From the NCBI GenBank assembly GCA_030686995.1, contig CM060684.1, forward strand, positions 7,585,897 through 7,649,896: 64,000 nt of DNA, written 5' to 3'. Positions 53,355 to 63,361 of this stretch are shown one piece after another. Each line of letters starts with the position of its first letter. Position 1 is the stretch's first letter. The notes beneath the pieces are model-generated. The model ran no database searches and had not been told where the DNA came from. It saw only the letters and a program-made list of their open reading frames with translations. Both the position numbers and the translations under genes were made by a program. This stretch comes from Artemisia argyi. Taxonomy: Eukaryota > Streptophyta > Magnoliopsida > Asterales > Asteraceae.

Positions 53355-54000
53355 TGTTGGTTGTATAGCTGCAAAACAGTTCCAGATTAGGGTTAAGATA
53401 ATCAATAAAGGTACCGGATATTCACTTGAAATCGTGGTATCACTTTCCAATAGAAACTATTCGACCCTATGCCTGGGTTACACGAATATCTCTATGGGAT
53501 AAGACCAAGTGAAGTTCTTGTTTTAGGCACAAACCAAGAACCAGATGCGTATTGAAGTGTTTAGGGTTTTGTGTTAATCGTATTGTAAAAACTATATCCA
53601 TGCAGAATGATGTGTCCTCTATTTATAATAGAGAATACTCAAACCCTAGCCCATGGTATTATGTATAATTAACGGCCCATTAATTATATCATAATAATTT
53701 CCATAATAATAGGATCAGTGGTTATCAGTGGAAACATTATCACTTGCAGTGGTAATGTTAACACATCAGTGGAAACGCTAGCAGCAGAATCACAACAGCA
53801 GCAGAATCAGCTATCAGCAGCATTAGCTGTCAGCAGAATCCTAGCAGCAGGATCAGCTGTCAGCAGAATCCTAGCAGCAGATTCAATACATAACCACTAT
53901 TGAGTCAGGGGATTCAGTGACCAAATGGGTGTATACTCCGTACCTCCAAACCCATTACCAGGTGTGAATTGATCCCTCAAGTGCACTAAATTTTCCAACA
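53355..54000 (-). repeat. Element F 3' LTR
   Basis: Starts TGTTGGTTG and ends TTCCAACA on the plus strand. A CAGCAGAATC-type minisatellite lies at about 53780-53885. A minus-strand TATA sequence (TATAAATAG) is near 53620. Confidence 0.93.
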
Positions 54001-54529
54001 ATCCTCCCCAAATTTAGTTCACTACTTTTGCATGAAAATCAAACACAAACCAAAACAAGTGCATAAATGAAAATATCCTGAGGATTGAATTTCCACATTA
54101 GTACATATACTTTCAAATATTCGAGAATCAGGGTGTTCTAAGAATTGAACCCTTCAACCCATTTGAATACCTGATGATAAATACACACAAGTTTTCAAAC
54201 ACTAAAATACTCCTGACACTATACAAGCCATGTGTCCATATCCAATTCATAAATGTTGTAAAAGCTAAAAGTCCAAAGCTTCCTGAAGCGGCAAAACTTC
54301 AACATTTACATAGGTGGTTCATCTTTAATTCATGCTCCTGCTCAGCACTTTTTCAAAGAAAATTAACCATTAAGAAGTGAAGACTTCATCCTCCTTTCAG
54401 CAGGTAACAAGCACAACCTTGGGATGTTTGTGATACAAGTGCTTCAGTCCACTAAATGATCAGCTTTCCACATTGAACTCAGCTTCCAAGTTTCCTTAGA
54501 AGGGAGTTGGGTATCCTTGCATTCAGTGA

Positions 54530-57500
54530 CTATGTTGGACTTAAACCCATCCCTTTAGCAGACTTCAAAACCAAGTCTCTAGCCAAACCCTTCGTCAAGT
54601 GATCAGCTAAGTTTTGTTGAGATTTAACAAACACTATAGATACCACCCCATTCATGATAAGCTCACGAATCATGCTATGCCTAACACCTAAGTGTCTAGA
54701 CTTCCCATTGTACATCTGGCTATAAGCCTTTGCCAATGTAACAGCACTATCACAACGGATAGAAATAGGTGCTATAGGTTTAGACCACAATGGAATCTCA
54801 AGAAGCAAGTTTTTCAACCATTCAGCTTCTTTGCCAGCAGCAGCTAAAGCCACAAATTCAGATTCCATGGTTGAACTGGTAATGCAAGTTTGTTTCTTGG
54901 ATGCCCAAGAAATTGCACCTCCACCAAGTAGGAATACCCAGCCACTAGTAGACGAATTGTCTTCAGTGTTACTGATCCAACTTGCATCAGTGTATCCTTC
55001 TAATACTGAAGGATAACCAGTATATGAGAGACTATAATCCATAGTTCTCTTCAAATACTTAAAGACCCTCTGAATTGCTTGCCAATGATGAGCACTAGGA
55101 TTACTAGTATACCTGCTCAGTTTACCCACAGCAAAAGCAATATCAGGCCTTGTACATGTCATGGCATACATCAAGCAGCCAATCACCCTAGAATACTCAA
55201 GTTGAGATACAGCTTTGCCAGTATTAGGCATTAGCTTCTCACTTGTATCCATAGGAGTACTCACTGGAGTACAATCAAAGTAATTAAATTTCTTTAACAC
55301 CTTCTCAATGTAATGAGACTGAGATATAGAAATTTTGTTACTTTCATGTTTAATCCTTATGCCAAGGATAACATCTGCCTCCCCCATATCCTTCATGGAG
55401 AACTTTGATGACAAAAATTCTTTTGTAAGATCAACTTGATTTTGGTCAGTGCCAAAGATCAACATGTCATCAACATATAGACAAATGATGACTCCTTTAC
55501 CAGATTCATCAAATTTGCTATATACACATTTGTCAGCTTGATTAAGTAAATAACCACTAGACAAAACCACTTCATCAAACTTTTGATGCCATTGCTTAGG
55601 TGCCTGTTTTAGTCCATAAAGAGACTTAATCAGTTTACACACCTTGTTTTCATTGCCAGGCATGATGAAGCCCTGAGGTTGGTTCATGTAAACCTCCTCA
55701 TCTAAATCACCATTCAAGAAAGCTGTCTTCACATCCATCTGATGAATAATCAGATTGTGAATTGATGCCAAAGCAATTAGCAATCTTATGGTACTGATAC
55801 GTGCCACTGGAGCATAAGTATCAAAGTAGTCTATTCCTGACTTTTGTTTAAAGCCTTGAATAACTAATCTTGCCTTGAACTTTTCAACAGTTCCATCTAC
55901 CTTCATTTTCTTTTTGAAAATCCATTTGCTACCTAGAGGTTTGCAACAAGGTGGTAGATCAGTCAACACATAAGTGTTATTGCCCATGATAGAGTCCATC
56001 TCATCATTAATTGCTTCTTTCCAGAAAGCAACATCCTGGGACTTCATTGCTTCTTCAAATGTTTTGGGATCATCCTCCACAATGAAGCAATAGGAGTATT
56101 GGTCAGAGACCTCACTCCTTGTACCTTCAATTAAGTATAATTGAAACTCAGGTCCAAATGATTTTGGAGTCCTCACCCTATTGCTCCTTATGAGCTCAGG
56201 TTCAGGTTGTTGTTCCACAACCTCAACAGGAACCTCATCAGCAGGAACCTCATCAGTAGGAACCTCTGAAACACCATTGTCATTGGTTCCATTTGGAATC
56301 CTTTGACCTGGTCTAGGGATAGATGAGAATCTGTTCTCATCAAAGATTGCATCCCTTGATTCAATTATTGAGTTAATTGAAACAGACTCATTAGGTTCTA
56401 TAACATAAAACCTATATGCCTTGGAATGCTCAGCATATCCAACAAAGATGCATTCAATGCCTCTTTCACCCAAAGTTTTCTGCTTTGGATCAGGGAGTCT
56501 TACAACAGCCCTACAACCCCATATCCTAAGATAATTAAGGTTAGGTTTCTTTTTAGTCCACAGTTCATAAGGGGTAATTTTGTTCCTTTTGTTGGGAACC
56601 CTATTTAATAAATAGCAAGCTGTTAACATATCTTCACCCCAGAACCCTTGACTCAGCCCTGAATAGGACAACATGGAATTAACCATCTCCTTCAGCACCC
56701 TGTTTTTCCTTTCAGAAATACCATTTTGCTGAGGAGTATAAGGGGCAGTCGTTTCATGGATTATACCAACAGACTGAAAATACAGAGTATCCATGTACTC
56801 ACCTCCCCTATCAGTCCTTAATCTTTTGATCAGGGAACTTTGTTGCAATTCAACTTCAGTTTTAAATACTTTAAATTTATCCAATGCTTCATCTTTAGAA
56901 TGTAATAAATAAACATGACAAAACCTAGAAGCATCATCAATAAAAGTCACAAAGTATTTCTTATTCCCCAAAGAGGGAGTAGCATGTAAATCACAAAGGT
57001 CACTGTGAATTAACTCCAAAACTTTAGTTTCACGTTTTACTCCTTGAAAAGGTTTCTTAGTTATCTTGTTCAACATACAAGTTTTACACTTTTCAGTGTT
57101 CACATCAAAGGCTGGAATTAACCCATCCTTAGACATATCTTGCATTCTTTTAAAATGTACATGGCCAAGTCTTGCATGCCAAAGGTTTGAATCATAAAGT
57201 TTAGATGTAGATATAAAAGCAGAATCAATATTATCATGAACAATATTAAGTCTGAACATTTGATTACATAAATAACCAAAACCAATAAACACACCATTTT
57301 TAGATAAAACAAACTTATCAGATTCAATAACCTGTTTATAACCACAATTATTTAAAACACTACTAGAAACCAAATTCTTTCTAATATCAGGAACATGTAA
57401 AACATTAAATAAAGAAACAATCTTTCCAGAACTAAACTTCAACTCAACACATCCTTTTCCTTGCACCAGGGCAGTTGACTCATTTCCCATGTGAAGAATA

Positions 57501-57661
57501 GAACCATCATTCATTGACTTGTAGGTCTTGAACCAGCTTCTATCTTTACACACATGAATTGTAGCTCCAGAGTCAACCCACCAAGCAACATCATCATCCT
57601 GCACAAAGTAAATATCAGATATATATGTAACATAATAAATCTTAAAAGACTTATTAAACAC
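54530..57661 (-). CDS. pol: Element F Pol polyprotein (Copia)
   Basis: This 1043-aa minus-strand frame has all Pol parts. The retropepsin Trp-Val-Asp-Ser-Gly-Ala-Thr lies near residue 30. The integrase zinc region (Leu-Trp-His-Ala-Arg-Leu-Gly-His) is near 160, with the catalytic core starting at His-Ser-Asp-Leu-Cys-Asp. Reverse transcriptase has Leu-Tyr-Val-Asp-Asp-Met-Leu-Ile, and RNase H has Tyr-Thr-Asp-Ala-Ser-Trp and Met-Glu-Ser-Glu-Phe. The end is the usual Asn-Leu-Ala-Asp-His-Leu-Thr-Lys. There is no stop. Pol overlaps the 3' end of gag (57511-57661) in the minus-one frame, so it needs a frameshift or has suffered a one-base change; no classic slippery heptamer is visible. The annotated Met need not be the real start. 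Confidence 0.92.
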   Translation of the reverse strand: MFNKSFKIYYVTYISDIYFVQDDDVAWWVDSGATIHVCKDRSWFKTYKSMNDGSILHMGNESTALVQGKGCVELKFSSGKIVSLFNVLHVPDIRKNLVSSSVLNNCGYKQVIESDKFVLSKNGVFIGFGYLCNQMFRLNIVHDNIDSAFISTSKLYDSNLWHARLGHVHFKRMQDMSKDGLIPAFDVNTEKCKTCMLNKITKKPFQGVKRETKVLELIHSDLCDLHATPSLGNKKYFVTFIDDASRFCHVYLLHSKDEALDKFKVFKTEVELQQSSLIKRLRTDRGGEYMDTLYFQSVGIIHETTAPYTPQQNGISERKNRVLKEMVNSMLSYSGLSQGFWGEDMLTACYLLNRVPNKRNKITPYELWTKKKPNLNYLRIWGCRAVVRLPDPKQKTLGERGIECIFVGYAEHSKAYRFYVIEPNESVSINSIIESRDAIFDENRFSSIPRPGQRIPNGTNDNGVSEVPTDEVPADEVPVEVVEQQPEPELIRSNRVRTPKSFGPEFQLYLIEGTRSEVSDQYSYCFIVEDDPKTFEEAMKSQDVAFWKEAINDEMDSIMGNNTYVLTDLPPCCKPLGSKWIFKKKMKVDGTVEKFKARLVIQGFKQKSGIDYFDTYAPVARISTIRLLIALASIHNLIIHQMDVKTAFLNGDLDEEVYMNQPQGFIMPGNENKVCKLIKSLYGLKQAPKQWHQKFDEVVLSSGYLLNQADKCVYSKFDESGKGVIICLYVDDMLIFGTDQNQVDLTKEFLSSKFSMKDMGEADVILGIRIKHESNKISISQSHYIEKVLKKFNYFDCTPVSTPMDTSEKLMPNTGKAVSQLEYSRVIGCLMYAMTCTRPDIAFAVGKLSRYTSNPSAHHWQAIQRVFKYLKRTMDYSLSYTGYPSVLEGYTDASWISNTEDNSSTSGWVFLLGGGAISWASKKQTCITSSTMESEFVALAAAGKEAEWLKNLLLEIPLWSKPIAPISIRCDSAVTLAKAYSQMYNGKSRHLGVRHSMIRELIMNGVVSIVFVKSQQNLADHLTKGLARDLVLKSAKGMGLSPT

Positions 57662-58545
57662 ATTCTGACCTTCAGAGAATTGGTGTTACCATTCCCTCCA
57701 CTTGTGCCTGATCCATTGGATTTGTTTCCAACTTTACCACCCTTGCAATCTTTCCTGAAGTGTCCAGGTTTCCCACACTTCCAACAAGTCACCTTGGGTT
57801 TCTTGTTAAGATCAGATTTGGTGTTATCTTGATGCTTACGCTTGCCCTTGTTGTCATTGTACTTGGTGGAGTTGTTATGCTCTACCATATTGACAACTGA
57901 TGGACCAGTAGCAGTGCTACTTTTTTGCTTGTCAATGTCTTGAGCTTTGAGTGAATCCTCAATGCGCAAGTGACTGCCCAACTCAACAAGAGTTAACTCC
58001 TCCTTCTTATGCTTAAGCATATGTTTGAATTCTTTCCAAGAAGGAGGTAGTTTATCGATGATACAAGAGACTAAAATAGCCTCATCCATGTTCATCTTGT
58101 GTTGTGTGAATCGACCAAGTATACTAAGAAGTTCATTGTATTGTTCCATGACAGGTCTAGAATCAACCATTTTGTAATTGTTAAAATTACTTACAAGGAA
58201 CTTCTTACTTGATGCATCCTCAGCCATATACTTGGCTTCCAAGGAATCCCATAGTTCTTGAGAAGTTTCAACATTCTGATAAATATCAAATAGAGAATCA
58301 GACATACCATTGAGAATTAAACCTCTGCATATGTAGTCATCATTCTCCCACTTGCTCCTTGCCCTCATCTGATCCATAGTAGCATCATCTCCATGATCTT
58401 CTGGAATCTCAGTCGTGAGAACATACACCACATTCATACTTGACAATAAGAAGTGCATCTTCTTTTGCCATCTTCTGAAATCCACACCTTCAAACTTTTC
58501 CAACTTGGAAAAGTTAGCAGCCATTTGTCTCATAGCAGCAGCCAT
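57511..58545 (-). CDS. gag: Element F Gag protein
   Basis: A 344-aa minus-strand frame whose ATG lies 27 bp after the 5' LTR. It begins with an Ala/Met-rich helix, then the Copia Gag core (Phe-Glu-Gly-Val-Asp-Phe-Arg-Arg-Trp-Gln, Leu-Trp-Asp-Ser-Leu-Glu, Val-Ser-Cys-Ile-Ile-Asp-Lys-Leu-Pro-Pro-Ser-Trp). A CCHC knuckle (Cys-Trp-Lys-Cys-Gly-Lys-Pro-Gly-His) is near residues 253-266. The last 45 residues are out of frame with Pol and read as non-typical hydrophobic sequence, so the real Gag-Pol join is upstream of the stop, near 57680. Confidence 0.92.
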   Translation of the reverse strand: MAAAMRQMAANFSKLEKFEGVDFRRWQKKMHFLLSSMNVVYVLTTEIPEDHGDDATMDQMRARSKWENDDYICRGLILNGMSDSLFDIYQNVETSQELWDSLEAKYMAEDASSKKFLVSNFNNYKMVDSRPVMEQYNELLSILGRFTQHKMNMDEAILVSCIIDKLPPSWKEFKHMLKHKKEELTLVELGSHLRIEDSLKAQDIDKQKSSTATGPSVVNMVEHNNSTKYNDNKGKRKHQDNTKSDLNKKPKVTCWKCGKPGHFRKDCKGGKVGNKSNGSGTSGGNGNTNSLKVRMCLISLLRFIMLHIYLIFTLCRMMMLLGGLTLELQFMCVKIEAGSRPTSQ

Positions 58546-58572
58546 TGATTATCACTAATAGTTTCTATTGAT

Positions 58573-59234
58573 TGTTGGTTGTATAGCTGCAAAACAGTTC
58601 CAGATTAGGGTTAAGATAATCAATAAAGGTACCGGATATTCACTTGAAATCGTGGTATCACTTTCCAATAGAAATTATTCGACCCTATGCCTGGGTTACA
58701 CGAATATCTCTATGGGATAAGACCAAGTGAAGTTCTTGTTTTAGGCACAAACCAAGAACCAGATGCGTATTGAAGTGTTTAGGGTTTTGTGTTAATCGTA
58801 TTGTAAAAACTATATCCATGCAGAATGATGTGTCCTCTATTTATAATAGAGAATACTCAAACCCTAGCCCATGGTATTATGTATAATTAACGGCCCATTA
58901 ATTATATCATAATAATTTCCATAATAATAGGATTAGTGGTTATCAGTGGAAACATTATCACTTGCAGTGGTAATGTTAACACATCAGTGGAAACGCTAGC
59001 AGCAGAATCACACCAGCAGCAGAATGCTATCAGCAGCAGAATCAGCTATCAGCAGCATTAGCTGTCAGCAGAATCCTAGCAGCAGGATCAGCTGTCAGCA
59101 GAATCCTAGCAGCAGATTCAATACATAACCACTATTGAGTCAGGGATTCAGTGACCAAATGGGTGTATACTCCATACCTCCAAACCCATTACCAGGTGTG
59201 AATTGATCCCTCAAGTGCACTAAATTTTCCAACA
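58573..59234 (-). repeat. Element F 5' LTR
   Basis: The 662-bp copy has extra CAGCAG-type repeat material near 59025. It is followed on the plus strand by the target copy ACATC. Confidence 0.93.
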
Positions 59235-60553
59235 ACATCAAGATTGAAGTAAGATATCACCTTATCCAAGAGTTTTTCTCATCTTATTCAAGGTATAAAT
59301 CACAACTTGTTCTCAAATTCCCGTGTTTTGGCATACTAATTATGTAAAAATACGATTTTTGAGAAATCATCAAGAACCCCCTAGTAATCATGTATAAATG
59401 ATTAGACAAGTGATGTGTAGCCTATTTAGATGGTATGGTTACATAAGAAATAAGCCACCAACCAAACACCCCTTATGCCTTATCTATCCTTTTAGTGCTT
59501 CTATTCATAAGCTTAGTCATGTTCTTAATAAGCTTCATATAATTGTATGTTCCTAGGCTATAATTCTACTCAAGCGATTTCAAGGTAACATATTTAAGCG
59601 TAGAAGCGGGTCCTTGGTAACCCGTTAGTGTGCCACTTTGATTTTGGTATTCACGTTCATGTTCATGTAGTATATTCGAGTTACGAGTTCATGGTGTTAT
59701 AATTATACGTTATGTGCCTAAATGAGTTACTCGTAGTATGTTTATATGTCAATTATGCTACACGGGTCGAAACAGCCTCGAATGACCCGTTTCGGTTTAG
59801 TTATGCGATTTTAACTCTAATTCCACGATATTACTAATTTACTAGTATAGCGTCCTAAGTGGGCGACTGGGCGACATAGCTGAATTAGCCGTCCTAAGTG
59901 GACGATTTGCATAAATATATGTATTATGACCCGAAAGAAGGGTGTGAGCCTTTATTAGCATCTCATCTTGTAAAATGGGACTTAGACATCCTATGTGGAT
60001 GACTATTGTGTATGAGCGGCTCAGAGTCGTGGAATATATGACTTAGACGTCCGAAGTGGACGACTAGAACATTTTTAGCTATATTGAACCAACGTGGGTT
60101 GATAGCAACCATCCTCAGATTTACAAAGCAACACTAGTATTATGTGATTTATGCTATGCTTTTATATGTTATCTCACTAAGCGTTGTGCTTATGTTGCTT
60201 TGTTGTACTTGTAATAGGTGAAGCTAGTGGTAGTTCTACGAAGGGTACGAAGACCGAGAACTAGACCTTGGTGGGATACTTGGGTAATGAGCCTTTTCCC
60301 TACATGCTCTTTTACCAAGAAACCCCCTAGGACGTCGTGTTTTGGTTTGTAATTATGTAAACACAGATTTGGTTAATAACTTGATGGTTATGGTTGTGTT
60401 TAAAGATCAAAAGGGGTGTTTGGCATAGCACCACTCTAGCTCCAAATGACCCATTTTGATGTTGTACGGGTCTAAATGGATAGTGTACGTTGTGTATAGT
60501 TTTCTTATAATATTAAAGTATGTTTTGTTTGTGCTAAAAAAAATAATAAATAA

Positions 60554-60554
<1 letters not shown>

Positions 60555-60606
<52 letters not shown>
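60555..60606. repeat. Poly-A tract
   Basis: About 46 consecutive A bases after an A/T-rich lead, at the right end of the old LTR sequence. It may be an expanded microsatellite or the tail of a retroposed sequence. Confidence 0.85.
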
Positions 60607-60608
<2 letters not shown>

Positions 60609-61380
60609 GGGCATTTTGATTAGTTTCATATAATAAAATTAAAACTTATCGCATGATTCTAAAGGTTGTTTTTTTTTATTGATTGTAGAGAATATGAGGA
60701 ATATAAAGTCAGGGTAAATGCATTCTTAGCAAAAGGTCGGAAAACACCAGGAAATAACCCGAGAGACCATCCTGGCATGATACAGGTAAATTATCAATTT
60801 ACCCTTTCCTACGTCAAATGAATTATCTGCTAATTGCTTATTAGTCATCCAAAAGGTCAAAATTAGCCTTTCAAAAGTCATCCGAGATGCTTATCTGCTA
60901 ACTGCTTTTTAGTTGCTTATATAAACTGATTGGTGGCTTAGATAAGGACTTTTAAAACCCTGTTTGTTTGATGGTCAGAATGCAATAACCGTTTACATAA
61001 GCAAACTCACAAAGATGCTATAAATAGGGCTGTCAATAAGATTTCTCATTGGGGGTTGTGACTTGCTGTCAAATATAAATGCACCATTTGCTTTTGAACC
61101 CTGAAACATTTAAGTATTTCCACAACCAACTAATTTAGAATGCCAGTATAGGACCTTTATGTGTTCACACTTTTTGATATCTTTCTTTTTTTAATCATAT
61201 CTTTCTTATTCTTTCCAGGAGGATGTATTGGGTTGCTTATTCTTTCTTTTTTTTTAATCATATCTTTCTTTATCATTGACCAAAAGACCATATATGAGTG
61301 GCTTATCTTTCATTTTCATCGACCAAAAAGACGCTCTTGTTTATCAACATCACTGCAGCAGCTGGCCGGAACTAGTTTAT
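60607..61380. other. 5' flank of TNL2
   Basis: AT-rich, with T-rich repeats (atatctttcttttt twice near 61180-61270). No gene is seen. This region is unlike the upstream region of TNL1. Confidence 0.5.
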
Positions 61381-61450
61381 TTCTTCACATAAACTCTTTC
61401 AACCATATCAGTTTCATCATAATTTACACCTTATCTATTACTTTTATTCA

Positions 61451-63027
61451 ATGGCATCTTCTTCTAATTCATCTGTACCAAAAATAATGGCTTCTACTTC
61501 AACTACATCCATTCAAAAGAGGTTTAAGTATGATGTTTTTTTAAGTTTCAGGGGCGAAGACACCCGTAAAAACATTGTTGATCATCTTTATCATGCTCTC
61601 AAGGATAAAGGCATTTACACTTAAAAAGACGATGAGAAAATCCAGAAAGGGAAAAGGATCAGTGATGATCTCATCAAATCCATTCAAGACTCCAAATTTT
61701 ACATCATTGTTTTTTCCAAAAACTATGCTTCTTCGTCATGGTGTTTGGAAGAGCTTGTCAAAATTATGGAGTGCCAAAAGATGGATGAGCACACTGCTTA
61801 CCCTGTATTCTATGATGTGGAACCCACCGAGGTCCGCAAACAAAGTGGGGCTGTTGGTCAAGCTTTTGCTAAACATGAAAAGGAAGTGGCTGCTGGGAAA
61901 TGGAGAGAAGCTTTGAAAGAAGCAGCCGATCTGGCTGGTTGGGAGCTGAAGAACACTTTTGATGGGTAATTATTTCATCATATCTCTACTTGCGATATTC
62001 CTTGCTTAAGTTTCTTCTTAAATTACTACCGAGTATAGGGTCATCCATGAAAACTGACTATAGTATTATGTTACATAGTATTACTTCGTATATGAGTGTA
62101 TGTAATAGATTATAGATTTAAAACATTGTTTATGTTGGATTTAGACTATGCTAAACGGAACCTTTTACATATACATACAGGCATGAAGGTAAGTTCATCA
62201 AAAAAATTGTTGGAGAGATTTCGCTAGAGTTACGTTCCATCAATTTCGGCTTTGATGAAAAGTTAGTCGGCATGGAGACTCGAGTAAAGGATGTTGTCTC
62301 ATCTTTAGAAGTTGGTAGTGATGAAGTTCGCATGATAGGGATCAAGGGCATGGGAGGGGCTGGGAAGACAACTACGGCGAGAGCTGTTTTTGATAATCTA
62401 TCTAATGATTTCGAAGCTATAAGCTTTGTTGGGAATGTGAGAGAAGTTTCAAATGGCTCAGTGTGTGGTTTGAAGAATTTACAAGAACAGGTCCTTTCAA
62501 ATGTACTAAATGAACGCATCACTCTAAATAGTGTTGATGACGGGAAAAACATGATGAAAAGGAGGATGTGTGCTAAAAAGGTTCTTCTTGTTCTAGATGA
62601 TGTGGATCACATAAAACAACTTGAGGCATTAGCCGGTGAGGCTAAGTGGTTTAAGCCAGGAAGTAGAATTCTCATTACAACAAGAGATGAGAAAGTATTG
62701 AAAGCACCCAGATCAGTGGACGTGATTCGTGATATTGCTCTCTTATCAGACCAGGAAGCAACTTCCCTCTTTAGTAGGTATGCATTTGGAAGAGATGATC
62801 CACTTCAAGGATACGAAGAGCTGTCTGGAAAAGTTGTTCGTTATGCTGCTGGTCTTCCCTTAACAGTCGAAGTCTTGGGTTCATTTCTCTGTGGGAAAGA
62901 TATGGTTGAATGGGAAGATGTCATAGAAAGACTAAAAAATATTCCCTTGAAGGAGACTCTGGAAAAGCTAGAGTTAAGCTACAATAGTCTCGAGGATGAT
63001 TATCAGCAAATATTTCTAGACATTGCA
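61451..63027 (+). pseudogene. TNL2: TIR-NB-ARC gene broken by a nonsense codon and a Copia insertion
   Basis: A close paralogue of TNL1 with the same ATG context and the same first intron. Exon one is 61451-61965 (515 bp in both genes). Exon two starts at 62181 and is cut at 63027. The TIR domain starts normally (Phe-Leu-Ser-Phe-Arg-Gly-Glu-Asp-Thr-Arg), but the codon that is Tyr in TNL1 is TAA at about 61622. The rest of the TIR and the NB-ARC (P-loop Gly-Met-Gly-Gly-Ala-Gly-Lys-Thr-Thr, Leu-Asp-Asp-Val-Asp, Gly-Leu-Pro-Leu) are still open. After Phe-Leu-Asp-Ile-Ala-Cys the gene runs into the LTR of element G. No LRR follows in the window. At most a short TIR fragment could be made, or, from an internal ATG at 62272, a partial NB-ARC. 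Confidence 0.88.
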
Positions 63028-63352
63028 TGTTGTCCCACTTTTCTGGATCGATTTGTGAATTGCAAAAGTAATATGAATAAGTAAATCTAAAATTTCATTA
63101 ACCATTGTAAAGTTACATGTAATTACATATATATAAGGTTCCAACCATTGTGTTGAACCATTGTGTCTTTTCATAGAATGGTTGTGACCATTCGAACTAG
63201 CCTAACCATTGTGTCCATTCGGTTTGGTCATTGTCCAACCGAAATAACCATAAGTTAGTTATTAACTTTCTACTTAACATAAATAGTCCTTCTAACTTTT
63301 AACTAACTAATAATAATACTAATATGCAATGTGAAGATTATATCGGGTCACA
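63028..63352 (-). repeat. Element G 3' LTR (Copia) inside TNL2
   Basis: The 325-bp LTR starts TGTTGTCCC and ends GGGTCACA on the plus strand. It is bordered on the right by the minus-strand polypurine tract TAAGGAGGAGAA. The likely 5-bp target sequence on the left is TTGCA (63023-63027); its partner lies outside the window. Confidence 0.8.
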
Positions 63353-63361
63353 TTCTCCTCC

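Larger units (their letters stand above)
53355..59234 (-). mobile_element. Element F: young Copia retrotransposon, minus strand
   Basis: The LTRs are 53355-54000 (646 bp) and 58573-59234 (662 bp). The target duplication ACATC is exact (53350-53354 and 59235-59239). The polypurine tract, read on the minus strand, is TTTGGGGAGGAT next to 54000. Gag and pol lie on the minus strand in two overlapping frames. The LTRs differ by a handful of substitutions and one insertion of about 17 bp in a CAGCAG-rich repeat, so it is recent. No standard TGGTATCAGAGC primer site follows the 5' LTR; the Gag ATG comes only 27 bp after it. Confidence 0.94.
52860..60550 (+). repeat. Old LTR fragment carrying a MITE and element F
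   Basis: TGTAACACCCCAATTTCC at 52860 is a typical start of plant Gypsy (Tekay/Del-like) LTRs. The sequence resumes after the inserted element F at 59240. It contains motifs such as gtcctaagtgg(g/a)cga (repeated near 59850-60070) and runs to about 60550 before a long A tract. Without insertions it is about 1.5 kb. The right end is not identified, so solo LTR or truncated element cannot be told apart. Confidence 0.5.

Noticed and set aside
53380..53470. TGGTATCACTTTCC in the element F LTR as a plus-strand primer site
   Set aside because: It lies inside the LTR, and the gene order and polypurine tract show the element is on the minus strand.
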